Shown: piece after piece, positions 49,085 through 60,297 of the stretch | How positions within the stretch are numbered: position 1 is the stretch's first letter | Layout of the letters: every line of letters begins with the position of its first letter | Assembly (NCBI RefSeq): GCF_022682495.2 | Contig: NC_071388.1 | Span: forward strand, 30,178,139 to 30,242,138 | Reading direction: 5' to 3' | Source: Desmodus rotundus | Lineage: Eukaryota > Chordata > Mammalia > Chiroptera > Phyllostomidae | Length of the DNA: 64,000 nt | The notes under the pieces: model-generated | Databases searched by the model: none | What the model saw: the letters and a program-made list of their open reading frames with translations, nothing else | What the model was told of the DNA's origin: nothing | Made by a program: the position numbers and the translations under genes

Positions 49085-49900
49085 AATGTTAGTCAGCTAT
49101 TAGTCAGGAATCTTCAGGTGGCAAGCCAACTGGCTCAACTAAAAAAAGTAGAATTTTTTCGGCTCATTAATCAACTTATGGCTGGACTTGGCTGGCATCA
49201 GGGATGGCAAGATACAGGGACTGAAAAAAATCCATCTCTGCTTCTGTCCTTTGTTTGTCCTTGTGGGTTAGGTCATCTGTTCTCTACTTCCTAGTTAGGG
49301 AACGAACGTGTATGCCCTCTGACCCAGAAGGAGACACTAGCTTTGTTAACTTCTGGCTGTTAGGCAAGTGTCCTTTTTGGTATACATTATATGTCACAGC
49401 TGTGTAAGACTCATAGCAATGTATAACATAATATTGTTAATAACACATGAAGACTGAGGGTTATGATATTAAACAAAGTAATGCTTTGCTTTTAAAAACT
49501 ATCTCCAGAATCACCTGAGAACAATGTGAGGAAGGAGGATCAACTTACTCTTAGTGACAGGGTTAAAAAGAGGTGTGAACCACTTAAGAAATTGGATGAA
49601 ATTCAAGCTTTTGAAAGATAAATTAAAACAATGTTCGTTCATACTGGAATTTTATGTATCACGGAGAATAGGATTAAAAGCATAGAGGTCTGCAACTTAT
49701 TTATTTCTGAAGAGAGTCCAGGAGAAAAGCCGTCACAAGATGCTTAAAAGCTCGGTCATTGCCCTCCAACAGCAACCAACCAACCCCAGGGAAGAAATTC
49801 AGTCATGTGCCCATCTTGGACTGAGTATGCTGTCCAAGGAGATGGGTTAGTATTATTGGCTTTGTTCAAGTTGACCTCCCGTTGAAGGACAGGGGTCAAG
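49085..49900. mobile_element. Old mammalian repeat in two pieces
   Basis: GGAATCTTCAGGTGGCAAGCCAACTGGCTCAACTAAAAAAAG with TCGGCTCATTAATCAAC at the left, and CAGTCATGTGCCCATCTTGG with AGATGGGTTAGTATTATTGGC at the right, look like two ends of one dispersed element. The middle (about 49370-49790) is unassigned. Confidence 0.4.
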
Positions 49901-49969
49901 GTTGCTTACTAAGACATTAAGAGAGAAATGTGCTTGACATAGAGGGGTCACGTTTATTATGATTCAGTT

Positions 49970-50530
49970 TAGATTGTAAATTATAAGGCTGAAGAGGTAA
50001 GATGGGGCCAGATCATGAAGAATTATGTAAGTCATACTAGGAGTCCGGAATTTTTCATATGTACAATAGCAATCTTATTGAAGCATTTTATAAAGTGGTA
50101 GTGTTAGTGTTAACTTTGGAAAGATCGCACTAGCACAGATTGTAGAGTTTGGGAGGCAAGAATAAGTGAGGACAGAAGTTAGGGGACTGTTACAATAGTG
50201 CAGATAAAAAGATAACAGGGGCCTGAACCAGCAAGGGTGGATGGTGAGAAATGGGCAAGGTTAAGGATACTTTGGTAGCAACTATAAGGAGAAAAGATAG
50301 AACCAAGGACAAACTTTTTTTGCTTTGTTTTGGTAGACTCAGTGAATTGAGATGCAGAACCTAGAAAGATAAGTGGGTTTTAGGTGGGAAATGCAAGCTC
50401 AGCTTTGAAAATTAGGAACTCCAGGTAGGAAAGGTCACAGAAAGCTAGGCTGAGGAGATGGATCAGGAGACGTGTCTGAGCCACAGGTGGGAAGAGGGCT
50501 AAACAGAGAGCAGACCTCTAGGCCAAAAGT
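49970..50530 (+). mobile_element. Old mammalian LINE-like repeat
   Basis: GATGGGGCCAGATCATGAAG, GTCATACTAGGAGTCCGGAATTTT, GTTACAATAGTGCAGATAAAAAGATAAC and TGGTGAGAAATGGGCAAGG follow a widespread ancient repeat (GGGCCAGATCATGTAGGGCC... / TATTGCAGTAATCCAGG... type). Family name not assigned. Confidence 0.5.
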
Positions 50531-51549
50531 CAAAGAACATAGATGTTTAAGGGGAAGACACAGGAAGAGAACTCTGCAAAAAAGAATGGAGAAAGTGTAG
50601 TGACAGAAAGAAGAAAACTAGGAACAGATAGCACAATGGAAGCCAAACGATGACTCAGTAGAAGTTGACCTCATTTTTAAAAATTGTTGTGCAACATGCC
50701 ATAGCATGCCACAATGTAGTAAGAGAGCTAAAAATACAGCACAGTACTCAAAAGCAGTTAAACGATGTCAAATAGTCTAGAACAAATTTCTTCAGCGGGG
50801 GGATGGGGGGGTGAGGAACTCCAAACTGAAAAGAGCACTGTGGGATGAAGTGGGTCCTATCAACACACCTGTCGTACTATGACATTCAACATGTGTAATT
50901 TTCCTTGATAAAAGTGAGTCACTCTGACTTACATGTGGCTCATACTCTCACTCCTAGACCTCTTTCAATCACTCTTATAACTATCCAGTCATTGTATTTG
51001 TACTAATGCAGCTCTTTTTGTCCCTAGTAAATGTGCCTTTTTTTCCCTTTCTGATTACATCCACAGCACCAAATCCTTTGACTTATTGGTTGCACCAGAA
51101 GCCATAGATTAATTGGCAAGATAAGTACAAGTGACAATGTATTTCTGCTTATTTCATTGATGTAGATAAACCCTGGCTGATCAGTTGTCCTCCAAACATC
51201 AGCGACCATGGCCGTATAACGTACGCCATCCGAGAGTAGTGTGGTTTGTGACTGTTGCTTTTTGCTGATTGTTTGTGTGCATACAACACTCCGACACTTC
51301 TGTATCTGTTTTTTTTCCTTCCACTCAGAACTAACACAAATAAAATAAAAATTCTTAGTTCTTTCTTTAGGACAACGGGGGTAAAATCACATACCAATTG
51401 AAGTAGAGAGAGATATAAGGAAAATAACAGGTTGAGAAAGACATTTTATAATTTATTAATATATATTGGTACCTCTTAAATGTGTTTCCTTTTATGAAAA
51501 AGAATGTTGTAAAATCACAAACTGTTAAAAAATCACATACTTTAAAACT
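50531..51549. other. Intergenic sequence 3' of GOLIM4
   Basis: No repeat or gene recognised. GGGGGGATGGGGGGG at about 50798-50812 is a short G-rich run. Confidence 0.45.
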
Positions 51550-51571
51550 TTTATCACTTCCTTTTTATAGC

Positions 51572-51577
51572 TTTATT
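51572..51577 (-). terminator. GOLIM4: Candidate GOLIM4 poly(A) signal AATAAA
   Basis: The plus strand reads TTTATT, so the transcript strand has AATAAA. It is followed within 25-60 nt by T/GT-rich sequence (TATGTGATTTTTT and GTTTGTGATTTT), the usual arrangement for cleavage and polyadenylation. Chosen over the AATAAA at 52840 and the one at 51451 because of this downstream element; transcript data are not available here. Confidence 0.5.
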
Positions 51578-52839
51578 GACTATTACCAAGTTTCAATATT
51601 TCAAATAATTAAATACTGCAACTGGGACATTAAAATACAAACTAATTTACCAAAATAATCATATTCTGAATATTATGTACAATATTATACATTTTACATT
51701 ACATAGAGGGTTTTTATACATAAAGGTAAAATTTGACTTATGATCATTGAAAATCCAAAATACATTTGAAGAACCATTCCTCTGCATACATACACAATCA
51801 CTCAGCTGGGGAATCAAAACCATACTCAAGTGTGGTCACTACGAAATAAAATTACATTCATCCCACAAGGATAGCCGTGGAAATGTTTTTATCAATTTGA
51901 GAGTATTACAAACCCACAAACATGAATTATATAACCTAATTCTACATTTCTAAAACTCTTTATGCTTGAGACTGAAATGTCTCTATCCCAAGGGAAATTT
52001 TTGATTTTTCACTTCTTTAAGTAAGATTTATAACTCATCATCATTAAAATGTATATCTGTGGGCATAATGCAGACACAACCCCAGCAGTCAAAAAAGTCA
52101 CCAAGGTTTATCACACTGTTGTACAGTTTTTGAAAAATAACCTTATTCAATTTTATAGCTTGGTATGTCTTCATATTCACACTTGTCATCGAAGTGATTA
52201 CATACTGAGGCACCGAGCTTACAGGGAAAATATATATTACTGTAGGGAACTAGATAATGAAGCAAGGATATCACCAGGTGGCTTTGGAAAAATAACAGAA
52301 TGGGTAGAAAACAACACCGCTACACAGTAAATTAGTTATTAAACCACGTGTCAGTCCTTCAAAAAAGGTTAATGCACTAAGGTGTCATACCTTGTTTGAA
52401 TACTGAAATATCTAAGTCCAGAATACCGTTACATGAATTTTAGTACTATCTCACTTTTAAATTTAATTCCTTTCAAGAAGAAGAGCTGTGCTTTGAAGTA
52501 AACTGAAATATTTTTCTAACTGTTCTGACAAGTCTGAAAACAATGTTGGTTTTCAATGGATCTTACTCCAGAGATACAAAGACTGGTGAAAATTCTATCA
52601 GAATGACATAGAGGAACCTTAAAAAAGGAGCAATTAGTAAACTGGCCATTCTCCTTAAAGTCTGCACAGCATTTTCGCACTATTCCTTATTTTGAAATCT
52701 TGTACTTTATCAAAGGCAACCAACAGAACACCTGGAAACCAGAAGAGAGGAAAGCAACAAGTTGACACGTGTACAAAGTCGATGTCCTTTCCAATATCAC
52801 ATAATCTTTGAAAAACGAGACTCAGAGCCCAAGGTTTGC

Positions 52840-52845
52840 TTTATT
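52840..52845 (-). terminator. Possible proximal GOLIM4 poly(A) signal
   Basis: AATAAA on the transcript strand (TTTATT on plus), about 225 nt after the stop codon. It could serve as a proximal alternative site. The sequence downstream is purine-rich (AAGCAAACCTTGGGC) without an obvious GT-rich element, which makes it the weaker candidate. Confidence 0.25.
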
Positions 52846-53068
52846 GTTTTTCTTTTTGCTCAGGTGTAGCTTGAATATAAAAGAAGCTCTAACCTAGATT
52901 ATCAAAATATATCATATAATTGTATGAGAATTTCTAATACAAAAGTTTAAAAAATCTAAATACATAATTTTTATAATTAAATATCCTAGAGTTCAGTAGG
53001 CAGGTTTAGTTTTGAGCAGCTTGGAAGGAATCTGTCGGCTGATCACTGTCTGTGAACTCGGGGTGCAG

Positions 53069-53218
53069 CTACATTTCAGCTCTTCGCTGTGATTTCTCAG
53101 CAACAGCCGCCCCATCGTCCTCCTCCTCCTCTTCCTCCTCGTAGTGTTCTTCCTGGCCTTTGGGGTGTTTGTCAGCTTGAACTTCTCGTTCCTCTCCATC
53201 ATTGTTTTTCTCATCAGC
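53069..53218 (-). CDS. GOLIM4: GOLIM4 terminal coding exon with stop codon
   Basis: The coding part of the last exon spans 150 nt: 49 residues plus a TAG stop at 53069-53071. It begins ADEKNNDGEEREVQADKH, passes through a run of acidic residues (EEHY followed by a glutamate/aspartate run, encoded by GAG/GAA/GAC repeats at about 53106-53140), and ends AAVAEKSQRRAEM. The C-terminal RRAEM end matches GOLIM4. The acceptor is a strong pyrimidine tract ending ttttaactttaag|GCTGAT. Open frames on the opposite strand here are only the complement of the purine-rich coding repeat. No frameshift or premature stop is visible in any of the four exons, so the gene appears intact here. Confidence 0.95.
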   Translation of the reverse strand, partial: ADEKNNDGEEREVQADKHPKGQEEHYEEEEEEEDDGAAVAEKSQRRAEM

Positions 53219-53520
53219 CTTAAAGTTAAAAGAAAAAAAAAAGGGTTAGGGCACACAGTGAGACAAATAATCCCTTCTTTTAAACAAAGAGGCGAGAAGT
53301 TACTCATGTTTGGTGGAAAGAAGTAAAAAATAATGTTCTAGTAGGCAACAGTGCTACATCTTTCCTAATCTTCATATTGTCACAAGTTTTCCTAAGTCTA
53401 GGTTGGCCTGTTAAACTCCGAGGCACCTTAGATGTACTGACCATTACCTACCCAACTATACACATATATCTCCCACACATGCACAAACACGCACAACAGA
53501 AATGCACATCCTACACATAC
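53219..53520 (-). other. GOLIM4: GOLIM4 last intron (302 bp)
   Basis: Short intron with donor gtatgtgtagga and an acceptor preceded by a long polypyrimidine tract. No repeat or conserved element was recognised. Open frames on the plus strand at 53144-53326 and 53377-53628 are antisense or read-through artefacts. Confidence 0.85.
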
Positions 53521-53601
53521 ATTTTCATCATTTTCACCATAGGTCTCTTCTGCATTATGCTCCAATTCCCTTTTTTTCTCTTCAGTCAAATCTTCCTGAA
53601 C
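53521..53601 (-). CDS. GOLIM4: GOLIM4 coding exon (penultimate)
   Basis: This 81-nt exon encodes 27 residues. It begins VQEDLTEEKKRELEHNAEE and ends TYGENDEN. The acceptor is tttggtttgttttag|GTTCAG and the donor is GAAAAT|gtatgt. Phase is 0 at both ends, so ...EEGEEE joins VQEDL without a split codon, matching the order in the mammalian protein. It follows a 6.7-kb intron. It is too short and lacks an in-frame ATG at its start, so it is easy to miss in an ORF scan. Charge is strongly acidic with a short basic KKR patch. Confidence 0.94.
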
Positions 53602-54451
53602 CTAAAACAAACCAAAGACACTAGGTGACACTTCTATCATTTAGGCACTTGAAACAACATATTCTGATTTCTAAAAAGTTCAAAGTAGCAGCAACAAAAT
53701 TAAACTAAAAATAAATTTGGAAAAAGATAAAAGTCAAAGATTTGATTTGTCTCTTAGCTACGAACAAATGTATAACACACCTACTATAAAAAATCTTACT
53801 CCACTGTCTGCTGTATCTAGATGCGCTCCTGGCACCACACTACTTAATAAACACTGTGGATGAACCAATGCGAATAACATCCACTCCGTAAGACACAGAA
53901 AACAGACCCCATAACCTATGTATGTGGTAGGAGAAATATGAGAAAAAACGTGTGTGTGTGTGTGTGTATATATTTATAATTAAGCATAAAATTTCTAGCT
54001 ACAATATCCAGAACATAGAACACAACCACTTCAATTTCTTCACAGAATAGTTATTAAACTGCCTCAAATCCCTCCATCTCTTCAGTGTTCTAACATGACA
54101 TTTGTTTTAAATAATTTTCTGTAATATACATTATCACTGTAATATCACTACCAATTAATTTTCAAAACGCAAATCAAAGAAATCACCCAAATATTTTTGC
54201 CAAATAATCTCTATTTAATGATCACATTCCACAAAATATATCACTTAGAAAAATGTTAGAAGATATTTTCTAACTTAACTATTTTGAAAACCATACATAG
54301 GCCAAGTGGTTTAAGTCATTTGAATATATTTCAAAAAATTGCTAATGATTAAGCATAATGTACTGGCCTGGTACCAAAAGAAAACCTGATCTCTCCAAAG
54401 AGAGTGGTAGACAGGAAGTCTCCTAGAATAACACACAAAATTGTCTGATTC

Positions 54452-54474
54452 TTTTTTTTTTTTTTTTTTTTTTT
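54452..54474. repeat. T23 homopolymer
   Basis: Twenty-three T in a row within the large GOLIM4 intron. On the transcript strand it is a poly(A) run, possibly the tail of a decayed retroelement, but no body was recognised beside it. Confidence 0.95.
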
Positions 54475-55094
54475 GGTGCAGAGGGGGAGGGGTTAAAAAC
54501 CCCAGAGATGGGCAAGGAAAGGAAGTATGCAGGTGTTCTAATTAAGGAGCAAGAAATTAAGGGCTGTCTCAAGATGTTTAGCCCAGGTGCAACAGGAATG
54601 AACCACAACCTACCTGGGCTGTTGGGAGCCTACAAAAAAGGTCTTTCAAAGATGCCCTGGGCAGAGCCCCGCCTTCATGACCCAGTCCAATGCCAGCTGG
54701 ACTCACAGCCCCTCCACTACACTGGCCCAAAATAAGCTCATTCTGGGGACAGAGGTGTAGAGCATCTGTTGTATTCACATGTCCTGGTGGGGTGAGCTAG
54801 AGAGAAGACACATGAGGCACCAGCAGGCTCTACCTGTGCCCATGACATTGTCCTGCCCTTTGTCACGGGACCTCATAACAACATTCCCCAGGACACTGTG
54901 ATGAAAATGATGAAGCACTTATTTCAAACTATATTAAGTTCTCGCTAATTGAAACATCGTTAAATTGCTCAAGTGTCCCGGTCAATTTCAGCGAGTGGAT
55001 ATGTCTTCTACAGCTGGTGAACACTACACGTGGCTTAATTGGGGTTGGGAGGAAACTACCTTGAAACTGCAGAATGGCAGAAAGGATATGCAAG

Positions 55095-55295
55095 TCAGGG
55101 TCAGCACACTTTTTCTGTGAAGGGTCCGGAGAGTAAATATTCAGGCTCGCTCGGCCATAAGGTGTAGCAACTACCCAGCTGCACCACCGTGGTGCAGAAG
55201 CAGCCTCAGACAGTATGTAAATAAAAACACGGGGCTGCGTTCCAAGAAGACCTCACTCACAAAACAGGCTGAGGCCACTAGTTTGCCAGCCACAC
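55095..55295 (+). mobile_element. hAT-Charlie type non-autonomous element
   Basis: GGGTCAGCACACTTTTTCTGTGAAGGGTCCGGAGAGTAAATATTCAGGC, TCGGCCATAAGGTGTAGCAACTACCCAGC and GGGGCTGCGTTCCAAGAAGACC...GTTTGCCAGCC. The forward counterpart of the copy at 46985-47205. Followed by a MIR-like piece at about 55296-55365. Confidence 0.8.
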
Positions 55296-55374
55296 ACTGA
55301 TTATGGGGTCAGACAAACCCGGACTAAAACCTTGGTTCTGCAGCTCTCCTGCCTGTATTAACAATGAGGTCATT

Positions 55375-56240
55375 TGCTTTTATTATAAAAATTTTCAAGC
55401 ACACACACAAAAAGAAAATAATTTCATGAATTCCTTATACTCATCACCAAGGTTCAAAAGTCACCTCAATGTTGCCACACTTGCACCACTTCTTGCTTTT
55501 CATTTTGTGATGAATTATTCTTCAAAATTCTACACATCATATCCCTTCCCTCCCCATCATTGTGTAGGGAGTGATGTGTAGAATCTTCTGTGATTCTACA
55601 CATCACTTCCCTGCCCATCTCAGTATACATCTCTAAAAGCAATGAGCTTTTCTTATGTAACCATAGTGCCATTAAACCACCTGATAAATAATTCCACGGT
55701 ATCATATAATGTCTAGTCCATACTTAACACTGTCCCTATTGTCTTACAAATGTCTATTTATAGTTGGTTTGTTCTCGTCGTCATTCAAACAAAGGCCACT
55801 CCTAAATTAGGTTCTTCTCTTTTCTCCTCAATGTTACTGATTACCTGCTTCTTTAAGGCATCACTTAACTCATTCCTTCAGCCCCCACATTTCTTATGAA
55901 AGCAAGTTAGCTTAAGGCTTGAGTGAATTCACATTCAATTTGCAAAGCAAGGATTTTTCAGAGGTGATGCTGTAGACTTCCTATTTTCATCACACCAGGA
56001 GGTACATGATGTTTGTGCCACATTTAGTGAGGCCGACATTGTTCAGTGAGCCTGATGGTGACAGCCTGACTGTCCACGGTGAAATTCCCCAACTTCCGTT
56101 CAACTAGTAATATCATCCACTGATGACTGCTCTTCCATCAATTGCTTTAATTAGGGGCTACAGAAACAGTGACTCTCTAATTCTATCATTCCTTCTGCAT
56201 TTACTAACTTTATAAAGAACAACTTGCCCATATCAACTTT
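55375..56240 (-). mobile_element. Old L1-type LINE, antisense
   Basis: TTATTATAAAAATTTTCAAGCAC, TATACTCATCACCAAGGTTC, AATAATTCCACGGTATCATATAATGTCTAGTCC, CAAATGTCTATTTATAGTTGGTTTGTTC, GGAGGTACATGATG and TTCTATCATTCCTTCTGCATTTACTAAC are in the order of an antisense ancient L1. It contains the hairpin at 55571-55606. Confidence 0.75.
55571..55606. repeat. Perfect 15-bp inverted repeat
   Basis: GTGATGTGTAGAATC, 6-nt loop TTCTGT, then the exact reverse complement GATTCTACACATCAC. The right arm plus the following CTTCCCTGCCCATC also forms a direct repeat with 55527-55558. Confidence 0.95.
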
Positions 56241-56299
56241 TTAGTTACATGCATGAGTGTATGCTGGGTGTACTTTAAATAAGACCTCGGTGGGCTCTA

Positions 56300-56400
56300 G
56301 TCATGGTTTAATAATAACAAGCTGTGTGACCTTCAAAAATTTAGCTACTCTCTCTGAAGCTCAAATTTCTTATTTGTAAAATAAAGAGATGGATGAAAAT
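56300..56400 (+). mobile_element. MIR SINE fragment
   Basis: AGCTGTGTGACCTTCAAAAATTTAGCTACTCTCTCTGAAGCTCAAATTTCTTATTTGTAAAATAAAG is the MIR 5' core. Confidence 0.8.
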
Positions 56401-56559
56401 CAGTTATCAGCGAAAGTACTGATTTTCATCACTGTCTGGGGTACAGGGAGTCATGGATCTTTTTATGACTTTGGAAGAAAGTCGTTAGCAAATAGGTATA
56501 GATACACATAATTTGCACAGAAGTTTCAGGAGGTTCAGACTTCCCAAGTTCCACCTGCA

Positions 56560-56750
56560 ACCATCTGTTCTAGGGCTGTGTCTGTAAACAGGGTGCTCCT
56601 GGAACACCAGCATCAGCCAGGGGCTTGGGTACAACTCTGACTTCAAGGTCCACCACAGACAGGGTCAAAATCTCCAAGGGTAAGGTAGACCCAGTCTTTG
56701 TAATTTTAACACTCTCCAAAGTGATTCTTAGCCACAGCAAGGACTGAGAG
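56560..56750. mobile_element. MER20-like hAT MITE
   Basis: GTGCTCCTGGAACACCAGCATCAGCC at the left, and TCTTTGTAATTTTAACACTCTCCAAAGTGATTCTTAG at the right, match the interior and right end of the MER20/MER5 group. Diverged. Confidence 0.6.
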
Positions 56751-59154
56751 CCACTCGCTTGGCTGACATGGATATTGGCTAGAGTGATAAATATTAAGTT
56801 CTTTCCTTTCTTACCTTGGGGTCTGTTGTAGAAAATTCAGGTTGCTTACCATATGTCAATATAATCTGAGGTGGGAATTTTGGATTGAAATCATTCTTTA
56901 ATTTAGGGAATCCATGCATGAAAATTTTGTAATTGTTTAGATTTATAAATATGCATTATTATTCTAGTAACATATTTTTCATGTATCGGGCAAAAGTACT
57001 ATAATTCAAATTCATCTTAGAGGCATTACTGAAAAGGAAAAAGATGACATGGAATTTCTAATTTTAAAATATGCTTGGACTAATAACCAGAAGCGAAATG
57101 TTAGTACTTTTTTATAATGTAGATATCCCAATTATGTCTTCCACATTTGGCCCTCTTTAGTATCCCGTTAAAGCTGATACAGACATTTTGTTAAAGATTT
57201 CCCAACACTGCTCCTCATTACTCCTCTTTGTTCACTGAACTCTTGATGTTTTTAAGCCTTTTAGAAATGGTCCCCATGTGGTGTGGCAAAGTTTAATAAA
57301 TAGCCAAAACAAAACAGATCTACTAAAACTGAGGTGGGCTTTGGCCAGCTACGCCTGTCCCTGTCCCTGCATTAATGCCTTTCTTTTATCCATCAAAGAT
57401 GTTATGGGAGGAGCCAGGAACCAGAAGGCTGAACTGTAAGTAGTCAGAACGCCAGGATCCAAACAGGTGGATAGAACGTGACCAAGGAAAGGCCTTCAGC
57501 AATGTCAGCTTTAGTGACGGGCACCCCTGCTGGCTGAGTGATGTTTCACAGGACAGTTTCTGCCATCTGGACAGCTTCTGGATGTGGTGATGCACGGGCC
57601 GGCAGTACCACTACAGGCAGCCAAGTAAATAACCTTGTACTCGCTCTCTCGAGGGTTCAGATCCATCTGTTTTCGGTTGTACTGGGGAAACTGAGCACTC
57701 AGTGCTTTCAAGCAGTCATTCGATCTCCATATTTTTTTGAACATTTAATTTGAAAGCACACAGAGAACTTTTTTGGGCAAAGTCATAGTTTGTCTTGTTT
57801 GCTCATAAGTAGATAACCTGCTAAGTTAGCAACATGAGGATGGGCTCACCGTATGAATGTCTTTCCCTCAAACCGTCCCAAACAACAAACAGTGAATGCT
57901 GGTCCACAGCCATCATCTTTCTGTCTTTGAAGGGTGACTAACACCACTGCACTAAGACAAAAGGTGGGGACAGTGCAAATTTCCTAAAAATCACACTGCT
58001 TTTGGGTTCTTTACTCTCAACAGGTCAAGTCACAGGTCTAAGGTGCTGTACCTCTGAACAGGTATTGCCCTAGCAAGGTGCACTTCCTCCCAAGGGGAGG
58101 GGCACCGGCAGGAGCAGTGAGGCTCCCGTGCCAGTGGCTAGCTGGGACAGCCAGAAGACCCTGAGGCCTGATGGAAGTAAGAACCATGTACATTACACAG
58201 TATTCTATGGTTTTCGGTGTCTCACACACGATCACTGACAAACAACACAATATGCGTTTTCCCAGACCGTGACTCCTCTCATCTTTCTCATTTTGCTACA
58301 GCCTGCTGAGAACTTCATCTCTAACTGTAACTAGTCCTTGAATGGTATTCGGGAACCACTCTTCTCCACCCTCCTCATGGGGAGAACTGGGAACAATGGA
58401 AGGGGTGGGAAGATCCAATAATGATCATCTCAGGAACCACTGGAAAAGGACAACACAGCCTGAACAAGGGCTGCTCGGGGCGGAGAGGACAGTTACCCAG
58501 GGAAGAAGAAAGGCTCACCGGGCAACTGTCCTAAGTGAGAAGGTGTGGCCACTTGGAGCCTATGTGAGAGAGAGTTAGAAAGTGGGCACAGAGATGCTGA
58601 CATAGGAATTCTGCGCAGGGAACTGGCCAAAGAGAAGCAGGACTAGGGGCCTGGTGCACGGAGAAGGAAAGGCTCTTGGTCAGTTCCGCCCACTGGAGGG
58701 AGGAAGAGCCCCGGCCCAAGGTAGTGGCTGCCGTGGGAGAGACTCCAACCTCCTGCCTGGTTACCATTCTCCCCACCCCCGCCCCCGCTTTCTTTTCTTT
58801 TTATCCTCAATCCCTCTTGGATCACAGGATTTCTCTTCTTCACCTTAATTGCTTAACTAACACAGGAATAAAGAAATCATCAGTAAATACTGATTAAAAT
58901 TTTATGTTTACCCTTCTGAATTTTTAAAAGGAAGCCAAGGTGAACCTCTTTCCTTTTAATCTCTCAAAAGATTCCTGGCATCTACCATAATAAAATTAAG
59001 TAATATTAGTCTAGACATCCTGTTATAAGAAAAGTTCAGATGAATATCTTTTTCTTGCCAAGTGTCTTAATATTCAAGGCTGCTAGTTTCTCTAATGTTC
59101 GGTTCTGATAAGACAGCTCAGGGTCTTGATTGGGATTAGAAAAGAGCAGACAGA

Positions 59155-59200
59155 AAGATCAAGCGCGTTCGAGCGCGCGTGCCTAGAGACGCATGCTGCC
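59155..59200. other. CpG-dense GCGCGC stretch in GOLIM4 intron
   Basis: AGCGCGTTCGAGCGCGCGTG followed by CCTAGAGACGCATGC: seven CpG in about 40 bp, with a GCGCGCGTG alternating purine-pyrimidine run. Isolated from any CpG island. Confidence 0.6.
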
Positions 59201-60297
59201 CATGGCTGTGGAGAAGGGCATCCTTTCGTCTTCCTGGTATAAGCACACATTTTAGCATTGGCTCTGAAAGATGACAAATGCAATAAAAATGAGAAAGCAG
59301 ACCTGGTCAAGGGAACTGCGTGTGTGAGTGCAGCAGCACAGGTATTGTGCGCAGGGTCTCGGGTGGGGAGATGGTCTGTCCAGGCTGCCATTTGTCCATC
59401 CTCTCTGGTGGTGCCCCTTAGGGCCAAAGCCACACACACTAGCAAGACACCTGGCTGAGAGGTATCTCTAAAACAGGGATTTAATTTGATGGACCATTTA
59501 CTGGTATGGTGAGAGACTAAACAAGGGGCCTTGGCCTCATCCATATCACGTCCCCAAGTACTTCAGTCGTCTGTATAGTAAAGTGCGGTGACAAAGGAGC
59601 TACAACCAACAGCACTCCTCATTCACTTACCAAACAGGGCACCATGATGCTCCAAACTTAAGTAACAACAATGTGCCAGAAGTTTACAATAAAAAGCAAA
59701 CTAAAATGACAGATTAAGAAATCCTACCCAAATGTATTTCACTCAGCTGAGACCTTACGTATTTTTCCTTTTTTTTTTATTGTTAAATTTAATTAAGGTA
59801 CCAACTTCCTGGGATGGAAAAGGCTAAAAGCAGAGACCATACATTTTTTAAAAGAATGTCTGCAGGGTGTGAAGTGTACCTGACAGACGCTGTGGGGCAC
59901 CCCCGTGTCTGTCACTTTGCTGTGTCTACAGAGAAAGTCACAGGGGGCGGGCCAGGCTCTCTCAGTGTGCAGAGCTCTGTTGCTCTCTTTTATGAAAGGG
60001 ATATACAGGAGACAATAGCCTCACAGAGACCACACACACCCGGGTCCACCGTTTCTGAAAGGCCAAATGTCTTCTTCGTTCAACCGGAGAGAAGGGATTC
60101 TGTTACCCCACTATAGTTATCTTCCAACCAATGCCTCACGGCCACGGTCTATTTCCTCTTGCCTAAGTCGTGTCCTGCCCAAGTCTTTCCGAACATCTCC
60201 ATAAAAGACACAGCAGAGCCAATGCCGCTGAGGTTTGTTTAAGGTTAGTGTGATGCACCAAGCAGTGTGATCGGCCTCCTGCATTCCAGCGTCCTAC

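Larger units (their letters stand above)
51550..53068 (-). other. GOLIM4: GOLIM4 3' untranslated region (extent inferred)
   Basis: AT-rich sequence directly follows the GOLIM4 stop on the minus strand and lacks any recognisable recent repeat. The proposed end is the best poly(A) signal, giving a UTR of about 1.5 kb, which agrees with what I remember of mammalian GOLIM4 transcripts. The left boundary is an inference. An earlier AATAAA at 52840-52845 could give a UTR of only about 0.2 kb, and another at 51451-51456 a slightly longer one. The small open frames inside are not supported. Confidence 0.55.
53602..60297 (-). other. GOLIM4: GOLIM4 intron (6.7 kb)
   Basis: Large intron between the GEEE and VQEDL exons. 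It contains a (GT)n run at 53950-53970, a T23 tract at 54452-54474, a hAT-type element near 55090-55290, an old antisense L1 from about 55375 to 56240, a MIR near 56300, a MER20-like piece near 56560-56750, and a GC-richer stretch at about 57340-59460. No additional coding exon could be supported. Confidence 0.85.

Noticed and set aside
53144..53326. Plus-strand 60-aa frame over the GOLIM4 last exon
   Set aside because: Antisense to the confirmed coding exon and into the intron's polypyrimidine tract.
59092..59544. 150-aa minus-strand frame, the longest outside low complexity
   Set aside because: Located inside a GOLIM4 intron, no resemblance to a known protein, mixed composition. One frame of this length is about what chance gives in 64 kb on six frames.
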